Of a stretch of DNA of 8,570 nt, positions 1-6,068 are shown in pieces. The notes beneath the pieces are model-generated. The model saw only the letters and a program-made list of their open reading frames with translations, was not told where the DNA came from and ran no database searches. Source of the stretch: an uncultured Sphingosinicella sp. (GTDB lineage Bacteria; Pseudomonadota; Alphaproteobacteria; Sphingomonadales; Sphingomonadaceae); NCBI GenBank assembly GCA_946886275.1, contig CAMPIH010000097.1, positions 1 through 8,570 of the forward strand. Direction: 5' to 3'. Numbering within the stretch: position 1 is the first letter of the stretch; every line of letters begins with the position of its first letter. The position numbers and the translations under genes were made by a program.

Positions 1-437
1 ACCGGATCGAGGCCGACATAAGCGGCATAATTGATCCCGACCGGCGCGGTCCGGGCGCGCTCGAGCACGGCGGCGACGTCGGCGGCGCCGCCGCCGTCAT
101 TGCCGATGAAAGCCGTCGTCACGCCCTGCATCAGGAAGCCCGGGATCAGCCGCGCATAAGCGTCGTCGGACGCGAGGTGTGGACCGAGATGGGTGTGGGG
201 ATCGATGAAGCCGGGAGCGACGATCATCCCGCGCGCGTCGATCACCCGCGCCGCGCGGTGGCGAAGCCGGCGCCCCACCGCACGGATGCGATCGCCCGAG
301 ACCGCCACGTCGCCGACGAACGGCGCGTCGGATCCGGTATAGATGGTCCCGCCGCGGATGATGAGATCGACCCGCTCGGCGGCCGAAGCGGCGGTCGCGG
401 TCGAGACCAGCAGGAGCGCGATCCACCAGAATCTCAT
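1..437 (-). CDS. Exported amidohydrolase, N-acyl-D-amino-acid deacylase-like (N-terminal part, runs off the window)
   Basis: Only the first 145 codons are present; the gene continues beyond the left edge. Residues 1-20 form a signal peptide (MRF, then a hydrophobic WWIALLLVSTATA stretch, ending in ASAA), so the enzyme probably acts in the periplasm. Next comes the typical amidohydrolase start: DLIIRGGTIYTG (24-35), GMIVAPGFIDP (70-80), the metal-binding HTH at 81-83, then GVTTAFIGNDGGG (105-117). These blocks match D-aminoacylase/N-acyl-D-amino-acid deacylases, which cleave the acyl group from N-acyl-D-amino acids. At the position where classical members have GNCG, with a metal-ligand cysteine, this protein has GNDG. 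The ATG at 437 overlaps the preceding epimerase stop as ATGA, so it is the last visible gene of the D-glutamate operon. Substrate is inferred; a dihydroorotase-like or dipeptidase activity cannot be excluded from the N-terminus alone. Confidence 0.8.
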   Translation of the reverse strand, partial: MRFWWIALLLVSTATAASAAERVDLIIRGGTIYTGSDAPFVGDVAVSGDRIRAVGRRLRHRAARVIDARGMIVAPGFIDPHTHLGPHLASDDAYARLIPGFLMQGVTTAFIGNDGGGAADVAAVLERARTAPVGINYAAYVGLDP

Positions 438-1423
438 CGCGTCCCCCAGAAGCCCTTTGCCGGCGGATGGATCAATCCGCCTTCCTGCCTGATCCCGCCC
501 GGCCGATCCTCTTGGAGCCAGAGCGGGCCGTCAAGGTCGGCGAAGTCCGACATGGCGGCGAGATGAAGCGCGGGAGCGATGGACAGCGACGAGCAGATCA
601 TGCAGCCGGTCATCAGGCCGAGGTCCATCGCCCGCGCCTCCCGGGCGACGTCGAGCGCCGCCGTCAGGCCGCCCGATTTGTCCAGCTTCACGTTGACCGC
701 CTGGTAGCGGCGAGCGACGACGTCGAGGTCGGCGGCGACATGGACCGCCTCGTCGGCGCAGATCGGCACCGCCGGAGAATAGCCGTCCAGCCATTCATCA
801 TCGCCGGCCGGCACCGGCTGCTCGAGCAGGGCGACATTCGTCGCGACGAGCACGTCCTGAATCGCTTCGACAAGGGCCCGATCCCAGCTCTCGTTCGGGT
901 CGACGATGAGGGCGGCGCCGGGCGCGGCAGCGCGAACGGCACGAATCCGGGCCTCGGGATCCTCGGCATCGACCTTGACCTTGAGCAGCGGCACGTCACC
1001 CGCCGCCCGGGCGGCGGCGGCCATCACCGCGGGCGTGTCGATGCCGATGGTCAGCGCCGTCACGATCGGCGCGATCGGCTGGCCGCCGATCATTTCCGCG
1101 ACGACGCGGCCGGCGAGCCGGGCCTCGAGATCCCACAGCGCGCAATCCAGAGCGTTTCGCGCGGCTCCGGCAGGAAGGGCCTGGAGCAGGGCCTGGCGGT
1201 CTCCCCCCTCCTCGATCAGCGAGCGGGCCGATTCGATCGCCGCCAGCGCGCTTTCGACGCTCTCGCCGTAACGGGGATAAGGCACGGCCTCGCCTCGGCC
1301 GACCGAAGCGCCTTCGGAGAGAGTGACGGTGACGACATCCGCCGCCGTCTTCACCCCGCGGGCGATCCGGAACGGCGCGTTCAGCGGGAAACGTTCGTGC
1401 TCAGAGTGGAGGGTGCGGGACAT
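434..1423 (-). CDS. dgcA: N-acetyl-D-glutamate racemase / dipeptide epimerase (enolase superfamily)
   Basis: A 329-residue enolase-superfamily protein of the muconate-lactonizing subgroup, full length for the family. The N-terminal capping domain covers about 1-110. The barrel carries KVK (148-150, catalytic lysine side), IVDPNESW with metal-ligand D175, LLEQP with E201, CADE with D224, and the second lysine segment VKLDKSGG (245-252). Near the end is FADLDGP (294-300), whose D-x-D is typical of L-Ala-D/L-Glu epimerases. Because it lies directly behind a DgcN-family gene, the best reading is DgcA, which racemises N-acetyl-D-glutamate to N-acetyl-L-glutamate in the cytoplasm. L-Ala-D-Glu dipeptide epimerase activity remains an alternative. 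The start ATG lies 43 nt inside the end of dgcN, and the family-like N-terminus (RFPLNAPFRIARG) supports it. The stop overlaps the next gene by 4 nt (ATGA), indicating coupled translation. Confidence 0.85.
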   Translation of the reverse strand: MSRTLHSEHERFPLNAPFRIARGVKTAADVVTVTLSEGASVGRGEAVPYPRYGESVESALAAIESARSLIEEGGDRQALLQALPAGAARNALDCALWDLEARLAGRVVAEMIGGQPIAPIVTALTIGIDTPAVMAAAARAAGDVPLLKVKVDAEDPEARIRAVRAAAPGAALIVDPNESWDRALVEAIQDVLVATNVALLEQPVPAGDDEWLDGYSPAVPICADEAVHVAADLDVVARRYQAVNVKLDKSGGLTAALDVAREARAMDLGLMTGCMICSSLSIAPALHLAAMSDFADLDGPLWLQEDRPGGIRQEGGLIHPPAKGFWGTR

Positions 1424-2415
1424 AGGATCTGATCGATGATGGATTCCACCCCGAAGCGGACGGGGTCGGTGCAGGGCAGCCCCATCTGAACCTCGATGAC
1501 GGAGCAGAGGCGCTGCGCGGTCTCGGCGTCCATGGCGGACGTGTTGAGACAGATGCCCGCCGCTCGGACGTCAGGGCTGGTCAGCCGGGCCGCCTCGAGG
1601 TTGCGCTCGAGACAGTCGGCGAGCTCCGGGACCGGCCGCCCGGGAATGCCGCGCATGTGCGCCCGTCCCGGCTCGTGGCAGAGCACAAGCGCTTCGGCCT
1701 GGGCGCCGTGAAGGAGGCCGAGCGAAACGCCGGCGAAGGAGGGGTGGAAGAGCGAGCCCTGGCCTTCGATCAGGTCCCAGCCATCGTCGTCGCGGCCCGG
1801 GGCCAGCTGCTCGATCGCTCCGGAGATGAAATCGGCGACGACCGCGTCGACGGCAACGCCTTCGCCGGCGATGAGGATTCCGGTCTGGCCGGTGGCCCTG
1901 AAATCGGCGGCGACGCCGCGTTGGCGAAGGGCCTCGGTCAGAGCGAGAGTGGCGTACATCTTGCCGACCGAGCAATCGGTGCCCACCGTCAGCAGCCGGC
2001 GGCCCGGCCTGGGATAGCCCTTGCCGACGCTCAGGCCGGCGGGGGGATCGCGGACGTCGAACAATGCGAGGCCGCGGGCGGCAGCGAGCTCGGCAAGGCG
2101 CGGCTGATCGCGAAGCCGTTCATGAAGGCCGGAGGCGACGTTCAGCCCCGCTTCCAGCGCCGCCGCCGCATCCTCGATCAGGTCGGCGCCGACCTTTCCG
2201 CCCGCTCCGGCAATACCGAGGATGAGCGTCCGCGCGCCCGCCGATGCCGCCTCCGCCATGGCCATCCTGGGAAGGCCGAGGGTGAGCGGACAATCGTCGT
2301 GCCGGAATTCGCCGACGCAGTCCTGGCCGCGGAAGGCGGCGACTCCGCGCGACGTCTTGACCGACAGCGGGTCGCTGCTGTGTCCGAGATAAAGGAGATA
2401 GGGCGAAGGGATCAT
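1381..2415 (-). CDS. dgcN: DUF1611 / DgcN-family D-glutamate N-acetyltransferase
   Basis: A 344-residue protein of the DUF1611 family. Diagnostic segments are PYLLYLG near the N-terminus, a P-loop-like GTDCSVGK (145-152), GQTGILIAGEGVAVD (176-190) and DLIEGQGSLFHPSFAGVSLG (214-233), followed by VLCHEPGR (244-251). Characterised members (DgcN of Pseudoalteromonas) acetylate D-glutamate to N-acetyl-D-glutamate, the substrate of the adjacent DgcA. The reaction here is inferred from family and neighbour. The reading frame is open to an ATG at 2475, but the ATG at 2415 was chosen because family members begin just before PYLL; the extra 20 residues are Arg-rich and unlike the family. A weak TTAGG lies 10 bases before that start. 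The last dozen residues (after SIIDQIL) look like a short tail, encoded in the 43 nt that overlap dgcA. Confidence 0.85.
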   Translation of the reverse strand: MIPSPYLLYLGHSSDPLSVKTSRGVAAFRGQDCVGEFRHDDCPLTLGLPRMAMAEAASAGARTLILGIAGAGGKVGADLIEDAAAALEAGLNVASGLHERLRDQPRLAELAAARGLALFDVRDPPAGLSVGKGYPRPGRRLLTVGTDCSVGKMYATLALTEALRQRGVAADFRATGQTGILIAGEGVAVDAVVADFISGAIEQLAPGRDDDGWDLIEGQGSLFHPSFAGVSLGLLHGAQAEALVLCHEPGRAHMRGIPGRPVPELADCLERNLEAARLTSPDVRAAGICLNTSAMDAETAQRLCSVIEVQMGLPCTDPVRFGVESIIDQILCPAPSTLSTNVSR

Positions 2416-2471
2416 CGGCGTCGAACCTAACCGCCTGCGGAAAGGCTGAGGCATAGTGAGACAGCGGCCCG

Positions 2472-2490
2472 CCATAGCCAGCCGCTATGG
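2472..2490. promoter_or_regulatory. Perfect inverted repeat, candidate LysR-type operator before dgcN
   Basis: The sequence CCATAGC-CAGCC-GCTATGG has perfect 7-bp arms around a 5-base spacer. It contains the T-N11-A core (T2475, A2487) typical of LysR-type binding boxes. It spans the stop codon of the LysR gene (2485-2487) and ends 57 bases before the dgcN start. No T-run follows on either strand, so it does not resemble a terminator. Operator function is inferred. Confidence 0.45.
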
Positions 2491-3366
2491 AGCGTCCAGC
2501 ACCCCCTTCAGGGTCTTCAGGAAATCGTCCGCGAGCGCGCCCGGCGGCCGATTGATGAGGTACATGGCATAGATGTCGAAGGTGATCCGCGGCCGCAGCG
2601 GCCGCATCGACAGCCCCGGCGCCATGCAGGACTGGGCGGTGAAGCTGTCGACGACGGTCATCCCGACACCCTGCCGGACGAGCGCTCCGGCCATGTAGAA
2701 GGTGCGCACCGAGACGACTTCGTCGAGCTCCACGCCGCGCTGCTCGAGCTCGTCGGTGAAGAGCTGGCCGAGCGGACCGCTTGCCGCAAGGCTGATGAAA
2801 CGCTGCCCGCGAAGGCGGCTGAGCTCCAGGCTCGGCGGCGCGTCGGGCATGTCCTCCTCGCGGTAGAGCACGACCAGCTCGCCCTCGCCGAGCCAGAGCT
2901 GGCTGATCGGCGCCGAGGGCGGAAGCTGACAGGCGATGGCGATGTCCGTTTCCCGCTCATGGAGCTTGCGCAGCAGATCGTCGTGGTGGACGGTCTGAAG
3001 GTCGAACCTCACGTCGGGATGGTGACGAAGGAATTGCGACACGGCCGTCGGAATGGCTTCGAGGGCGAGCGACGGCAGCGCCAGCAGGCGCAGGGTGCCG
3101 GCGCCGCGGCGGATGTTCCGGCTCGCCTCGCGAAGGGCCATGACCCGGTCCTGGATTTCGCGGACGTCGGCGAACAGGCTGTGGGCATCCTCGGTCGGCA
3201 CGAGGCCGCCATTGGCGCGATGGAAAAGCGGGAATCCGAGCAGGCTCTCGGCGTGTCGAAGCATTTTCGACACCGAAGGCTGAGAGACGTTCAGAGCCCG
3301 CGCGGCTGCGCTGACCGAGCCGTTGACGTAGACGGCGTGGAAGATTTCGATGTGACGGAGGTTCAT
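2485..3366 (-). CDS. LysR-family transcriptional regulator of the D-glutamate genes
   Basis: A 293-residue LysR-type regulator of normal length. Residues 1-60 are the winged helix-turn-helix domain: MNLRHIEIFHAVYVNGSVS, then AAARALNVSQPSVSKMLRHAE (20-40) as helix-turn-helix, then LLGFPLFHR (42-50). About 91-293 form the two-lobed effector-binding domain, starting near AGTLRLLALPSLA. It lies upstream of dgcN on the same strand, with a 69-base gap, so it probably regulates the downstream genes and perhaps itself. The published D-glutamate pathway includes a positive regulator called DgcR; this gene is a positional candidate for that role, but equivalence is not established, so no symbol is given. 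The likely effector is D-glutamate or N-acetyl-D-glutamate (inference). The ATG at 3366 gives the canonical N-terminus; the ribosome site (GGGA 11 bases upstream) is weak. Confidence 0.9.
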   Translation of the reverse strand: MNLRHIEIFHAVYVNGSVSAAARALNVSQPSVSKMLRHAESLLGFPLFHRANGGLVPTEDAHSLFADVREIQDRVMALREASRNIRRGAGTLRLLALPSLALEAIPTAVSQFLRHHPDVRFDLQTVHHDDLLRKLHERETDIAIACQLPPSAPISQLWLGEGELVVLYREEDMPDAPPSLELSRLRGQRFISLAASGPLGQLFTDELEQRGVELDEVVSVRTFYMAGALVRQGVGMTVVDSFTAQSCMAPGLSMRPLRPRITFDIYAMYLINRPPGALADDFLKTLKGVLDAP

Positions 3367-3386
3367 TCTTGCGCCATTCCCGGAGC

Positions 3387-3415
3387 ATATGAACGGCTCT
3401 GCCGGCTCAAGGCAA
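3387..3415 (-). promoter_or_regulatory. Candidate promoter of the LysR gene
   Basis: On the minus strand, TTGCCT (3415-3410) and TCATAT (3392-3387) are separated by 17 bases. They match the -35 consensus at 4 of 6 positions and the -10 consensus at 3 of 6. Transcription would begin near 3380, about 14 bases before the ATG. The match is weak; the call rests mostly on position in the only gap between the glycan genes and the regulator. Confidence 0.2.
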
Positions 3416-3426
3416 GGCGCGGCAGA
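3398..3426. repeat. Inverted repeat in the gap upstream of the LysR gene
   Basis: TCTGCCG (3398-3404) and CGGCAGA (3420-3426) are perfect 7-bp complements separated by 15 bases. The repeat encloses the candidate -35 element and ends 31 bases before the regulator start. It could be an autoregulatory operator or a weak hairpin behind the glycosyltransferase gene. There is no following T-run, and the sequence does not match the repeat at 2472-2490. The rest of the 3367-3466 gap shows nothing recognisable. Confidence 0.25.
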
Positions 3427-3466
3427 TCGTCAACAGCGTTTCCGGCGGGGGCGTGGTTCTCCGGCC

Positions 3467-4426
3467 CTATTTCAGGACACGCCGGCTAAGGGCCTGAACG
3501 ACGAAGATCGCCCGATGCGCTGCCCTCGCCAGGGTCGCAGGGAGGACCGACGCCGCCAATATCGCCTTGTCCGCGATCGACGGTGGATGGCGATACAAAT
3601 GTCTCAACGCCCGCAATGTCCGGACATCGCCGGCGCGGGCGGAACCGTGAAGGCACCAATAGAGGCACCTCTCGATATAATTCGCCGGAGAACCGTTGGG
3701 GCCGTCCGGCGTCGCGGCGCCTTCGCGGACGAGGAAGGCGGCGGCAGGAGACAGATCGCTGATCTCGCGGAGCGGTTTGCCGAGCCAGCGAGTCTTCTGC
3801 CGATCGCTGATTCCTCCGGTGCCGCTCAGATAGATTGCGGTGACCGTCGTCGATGCCGCCACCGGCCAGCGCAGAGCAAGCCGGACCCACAGCTCGCTAT
3901 CCTCCCCGCTCGGATGATCGGGAAAACCGCCCACGCTCCGCCACGCCTGCTTCCGGGCCGCGGCCGTGCTGGTAATCAGGACGTCGTCTCCCCGCCCGAC
4001 CGCGTCGAAATAGGGAACAAGGCCGATCGCACCGGATCGAACCGGCAAGTTTTCCGGGACTGAATCCGCTCTCGCCCTCGCGAAAGCGGTTCCGATCAAC
4101 CCTGCTTCCGGGTGGGCTCGGCGGATGGCGTCCAGCTCCAGGAGGTGATCGGCGAGCCAGATGTCGTCGGCGTCGAGGAAGGCGATCCATTCGCTTCGGC
4201 TCGCTTCCACGCCTCTGTTCCGAGCCGGCCCCGGTCCGCAATTGGGCTGGGAGATGACTCTCAGCCGAGGATCGTCGATCGCGGCGACAATCGACGCGCT
4301 GTCGTCGGTCGAGCCGTCGTCGACCACGATCAGCTCGAAATCGGAATAAGATTGGGAGAGAGCGCTGGCCACGGTCCGCTCGACCATATTCTCCTTGTTG
4401 TAGAGCGGAATGACGACGCTAAACAT
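3467..4426 (-). CDS. Family 2 glycosyltransferase
   Basis: A 319-residue GT-A fold glycosyltransferase. MFSVVIPLYNKENMVERTV begins the nucleotide-sugar domain; ELIVVDDGSTDDS (31-43) holds the nucleotide-binding aspartates, and WIAFLDADDIW (80-90) contains the metal-binding DxD. The segment GGFPDHPSGEDSELWVRLA (166-184) carries the ED typically placed near the acceptor site. The C-terminal 80 residues are basic and partly hydrophobic (SIADKAILAASVLPATLARA) and may attach loosely to the inner membrane. It should transfer a sugar from a nucleotide donor to a glycan or lipid acceptor in the cytoplasm; the sugar cannot be predicted. It overlaps the sulfotransferase gene by 8 nt, and GAGG 7 bases upstream of the ATG fits a ribosome site. 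It is the last gene of the four-gene glycan unit. Confidence 0.9.
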   Translation of the reverse strand: MFSVVIPLYNKENMVERTVASALSQSYSDFELIVVDDGSTDDSASIVAAIDDPRLRVISQPNCGPGPARNRGVEASRSEWIAFLDADDIWLADHLLELDAIRRAHPEAGLIGTAFARARADSVPENLPVRSGAIGLVPYFDAVGRGDDVLITSTAAARKQAWRSVGGFPDHPSGEDSELWVRLALRWPVAASTTVTAIYLSGTGGISDRQKTRWLGKPLREISDLSPAAAFLVREGAATPDGPNGSPANYIERCLYWCLHGSARAGDVRTLRALRHLYRHPPSIADKAILAASVLPATLARAAHRAIFVVQALSRRVLK

Positions 4427-5150
4427 TGCGGGGCCTCGCCTCGGCCGCCCAGGGTGCTTCGACCCATGAGTCGTAACCGTAGCGCACCGCCATCGCTTCC
4501 AGCTCGCCGAAACGGGCGTGATTGCGAAGGCCTTCGCTCAGGCGGCTTTGCCAGTCATCGCCGATCGCCGATTTTCGGCTGTTGGTGTCCTTCGCCACAT
4601 TGCCACGAGGCCTGGCGGCGGCGGCGCCAATGACCGCAAGGATGCGCGGAACGGCAGCCTCGAAATCCTCGACACGATAGCGAAGCTCGGCTTCGTCTTC
4701 GCACCGGCCATTCCATTCCAGATAGAATCTGAGGCAGGAGTCGATCGGGCAGTCGCCGACCTGGAAATGGTCGTCGATGAAATCGCGGTAGCGACCGTAG
4801 ATTTGACGCAGGCGAGGGTCGAACAGTCCGAGACGGTAAAGTGACGAAATCACCGCCCACGGGTGGCGAGTCTGATGAAGCCGCTTCAACCGCATTCGGG
4901 GAGCGAACGGCACGGACATCCACGACGCGTCCCCGACTGATCCGAAGCGGCGATCCCTGTTCAGGAGCTTTGGTCCCTCGGGCGTGAAATAGCCTTCGTG
5001 GGAGCATCTGACGCCGATCTGGGTGAGATAGCGGGCGGCATAGGTCGTACCCGATCGGGGAACCGCCATGATGACGAATCCTGGCCTCATCGCCAGAGCG
5101 AGGTTGGCGGCGTGGCCAACCCATAATCGTGCCTGGTCCGCCGCCGGCAT
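4419..5150 (-). CDS. Sulfotransferase-family protein (PAPS-dependent)
   Basis: A 243-residue protein with the sulfotransferase pattern. The 5'-phosphosulfate loop is PRSGTTYAARYL (31-42), directly after a hydrophobic strand (FVIMAV). The 3'-phosphate segment is RHPWAVISSLYRL (95-107), with R95 and S102/S103. A C-terminal RKSAIGDDW (192-200) resembles the RKGxxGDW motif of PAPS-binding enzymes. HE at 51-52 is a possible catalytic pair. It would move sulfate from PAPS to a hydroxyl of a sugar, probably the glycan made by its neighbours; the acceptor is inferred. The start ATG is 3 bases after the FkbM stop, with GAGGG 7 bases upstream inside that gene's end, so translation is coupled. Its own end overlaps the glycosyltransferase by 8 nt. 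Small bacterial sulfotransferases vary widely, and another P-loop kinase-like role is less likely. Confidence 0.8.
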   Translation of the reverse strand: MPAADQARLWVGHAANLALAMRPGFVIMAVPRSGTTYAARYLTQIGVRCSHEGYFTPEGPKLLNRDRRFGSVGDASWMSVPFAPRMRLKRLHQTRHPWAVISSLYRLGLFDPRLRQIYGRYRDFIDDHFQVGDCPIDSCLRFYLEWNGRCEDEAELRYRVEDFEAAVPRILAVIGAAAARPRGNVAKDTNSRKSAIGDDWQSRLSEGLRNHARFGELEAMAVRYGYDSWVEAPWAAEARPRNV

Positions 5151-5153
5151 GGC

Positions 5154-6068
5154 CTAACCCTCTGCCTCGATCGGGGCCGACGCCGCGATCAGCATCGGGT
5201 AGCTCCTGGACTCGAGCCGCTGAACGGCACGGCAACTTGCCTGAGTCCGCGGCGGACCGAACAGGAGCGCCTCTACGCAGCGGACCGGCACGCGCAGGAA
5301 TCGAGGCAGTCGGTCGGAAGACCGCCATCGCGGATGGGTCTCCAGCGTATAGAAATGGCGATATCCGAGCTTGCGAAGGAATTCCGCCGCCGGCGAAGTT
5401 CCCTGCTCGATCACGTCCGGATGCTGTTCGAACAGGATGATCGGCCGATGCCGGCGCAACAGGCGCTCCGCTCCGCGAAGAACGGCCTCTTCGTGACCTT
5501 CGACGTCGATCTTGATCAGGCCGATCTCCCTGCCTTCGACCGATTCCATCTCGTCGAGCGGCACGACAATGACCTCGTTCACCTGCTCATTCGTGTCGGG
5601 CGAAGTCGTGATCCTGGAACAGCCATGCCTCGCAGGTTCGGTCGCGAGAAGGGCTTTACCGCTCCGGTCGGATGCGCCGACGGGCACGGCGACGACGTTG
5701 GCGGCGAGCTGGGCGTTCAGCGCCAGCACCTGGAATGTGCGGGGATGGGGCTCCAGCGCGACGACTTCATCGGCCATCTGAGCGAAGGCGATGGCATGAT
5801 TGCCGATGTTGGCACCGACGTCGATGACGGTCTTTCCCTCGATGTGCGGGCGCAGCCGGGTCAGCGCCCAGTCGAGGGCTTCGGCGTCCAGTCGCCCATG
5901 GACGGCGAGCGCGACCGAACTGTGGTCGAAGGCGGGAGCGACGAGCTGGGGGTAGAGTTCGAGCTGATGGTCACGTCGATCCGCAAGCCAGCGATACGCC
6001 GCTTTTCCGAAGAGATAGTCGCGAAGCGCGCCGAATCGACCGGCTGGGGTCACCTTCCTTCCGGTCAC
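5154..6068 (-). CDS. FkbM-family SAM-dependent methyltransferase
   Basis: A 304-residue methyltransferase when started at the GTG at 6068. Motif I is VIDVGANIGNHAIAF (81-95), the acidic SAM-ribose strand is ALEPHP (104-109), and IKIDVEGHEEAVLRGA (185-200) is the FkbM signature. FEQHP (213-217) follows on the next strand. Family members O-methylate sugars or other hydroxyl groups. The frame is open 48 codons further upstream, but that part lies inside the preceding gene and is Arg/Pro-rich. The GTG at 6068 overlaps the preceding stop as GTGA, a classic coupled start. A second GTG at 6053 sits just behind GGAAGGAAG and could be the true start, although the spacing is short. Residues 1-80 are a family-variable N-terminal region. 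The methyl acceptor is probably the cassette's glycan (inference). Confidence 0.88.
   Translation of the reverse strand: MTGRKVTPAGRFGALRDYLFGKAAYRWLADRRDHQLELYPQLVAPAFDHSSVALAVHGRLDAEALDWALTRLRPHIEGKTVIDVGANIGNHAIAFAQMADEVVALEPHPRTFQVLALNAQLAANVVAVPVGASDRSGKALLATEPARHGCSRITTSPDTNEQVNEVIVVPLDEMESVEGREIGLIKIDVEGHEEAVLRGAERLLRRHRPIILFEQHPDVIEQGTSPAAEFLRKLGYRHFYTLETHPRWRSSDRLPRFLRVPVRCVEALLFGPPRTQASCRAVQRLESRSYPMLIAASAPIEAEG

Noticed and set aside
467..1432. Long plus-strand open frame of 321 codons opposite dgcA
   Set aside because: It is an antisense shadow of a high-GC gene: rich in Arg, Asp and Gly, no recognisable motif, while the opposite strand has intact enolase-superfamily motifs.
1657..2430. 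Plus-strand open frame of 257 codons opposite dgcN
   Set aside because: Charged low-complexity translation without domains; the minus strand encodes a conserved DUF1611 protein.
2416..2475. 20-codon upstream extension of dgcN from the ATG at 2475
   Set aside because: It does not match the family's N-terminus, has no ribosome site, and its ATG lies within the palindrome at the regulator stop.
3427..3466. Possible terminator behind the glycosyltransferase gene
   Set aside because: No stem with a following T-run was found on the minus strand here; read-through into the regulator gene cannot be excluded.
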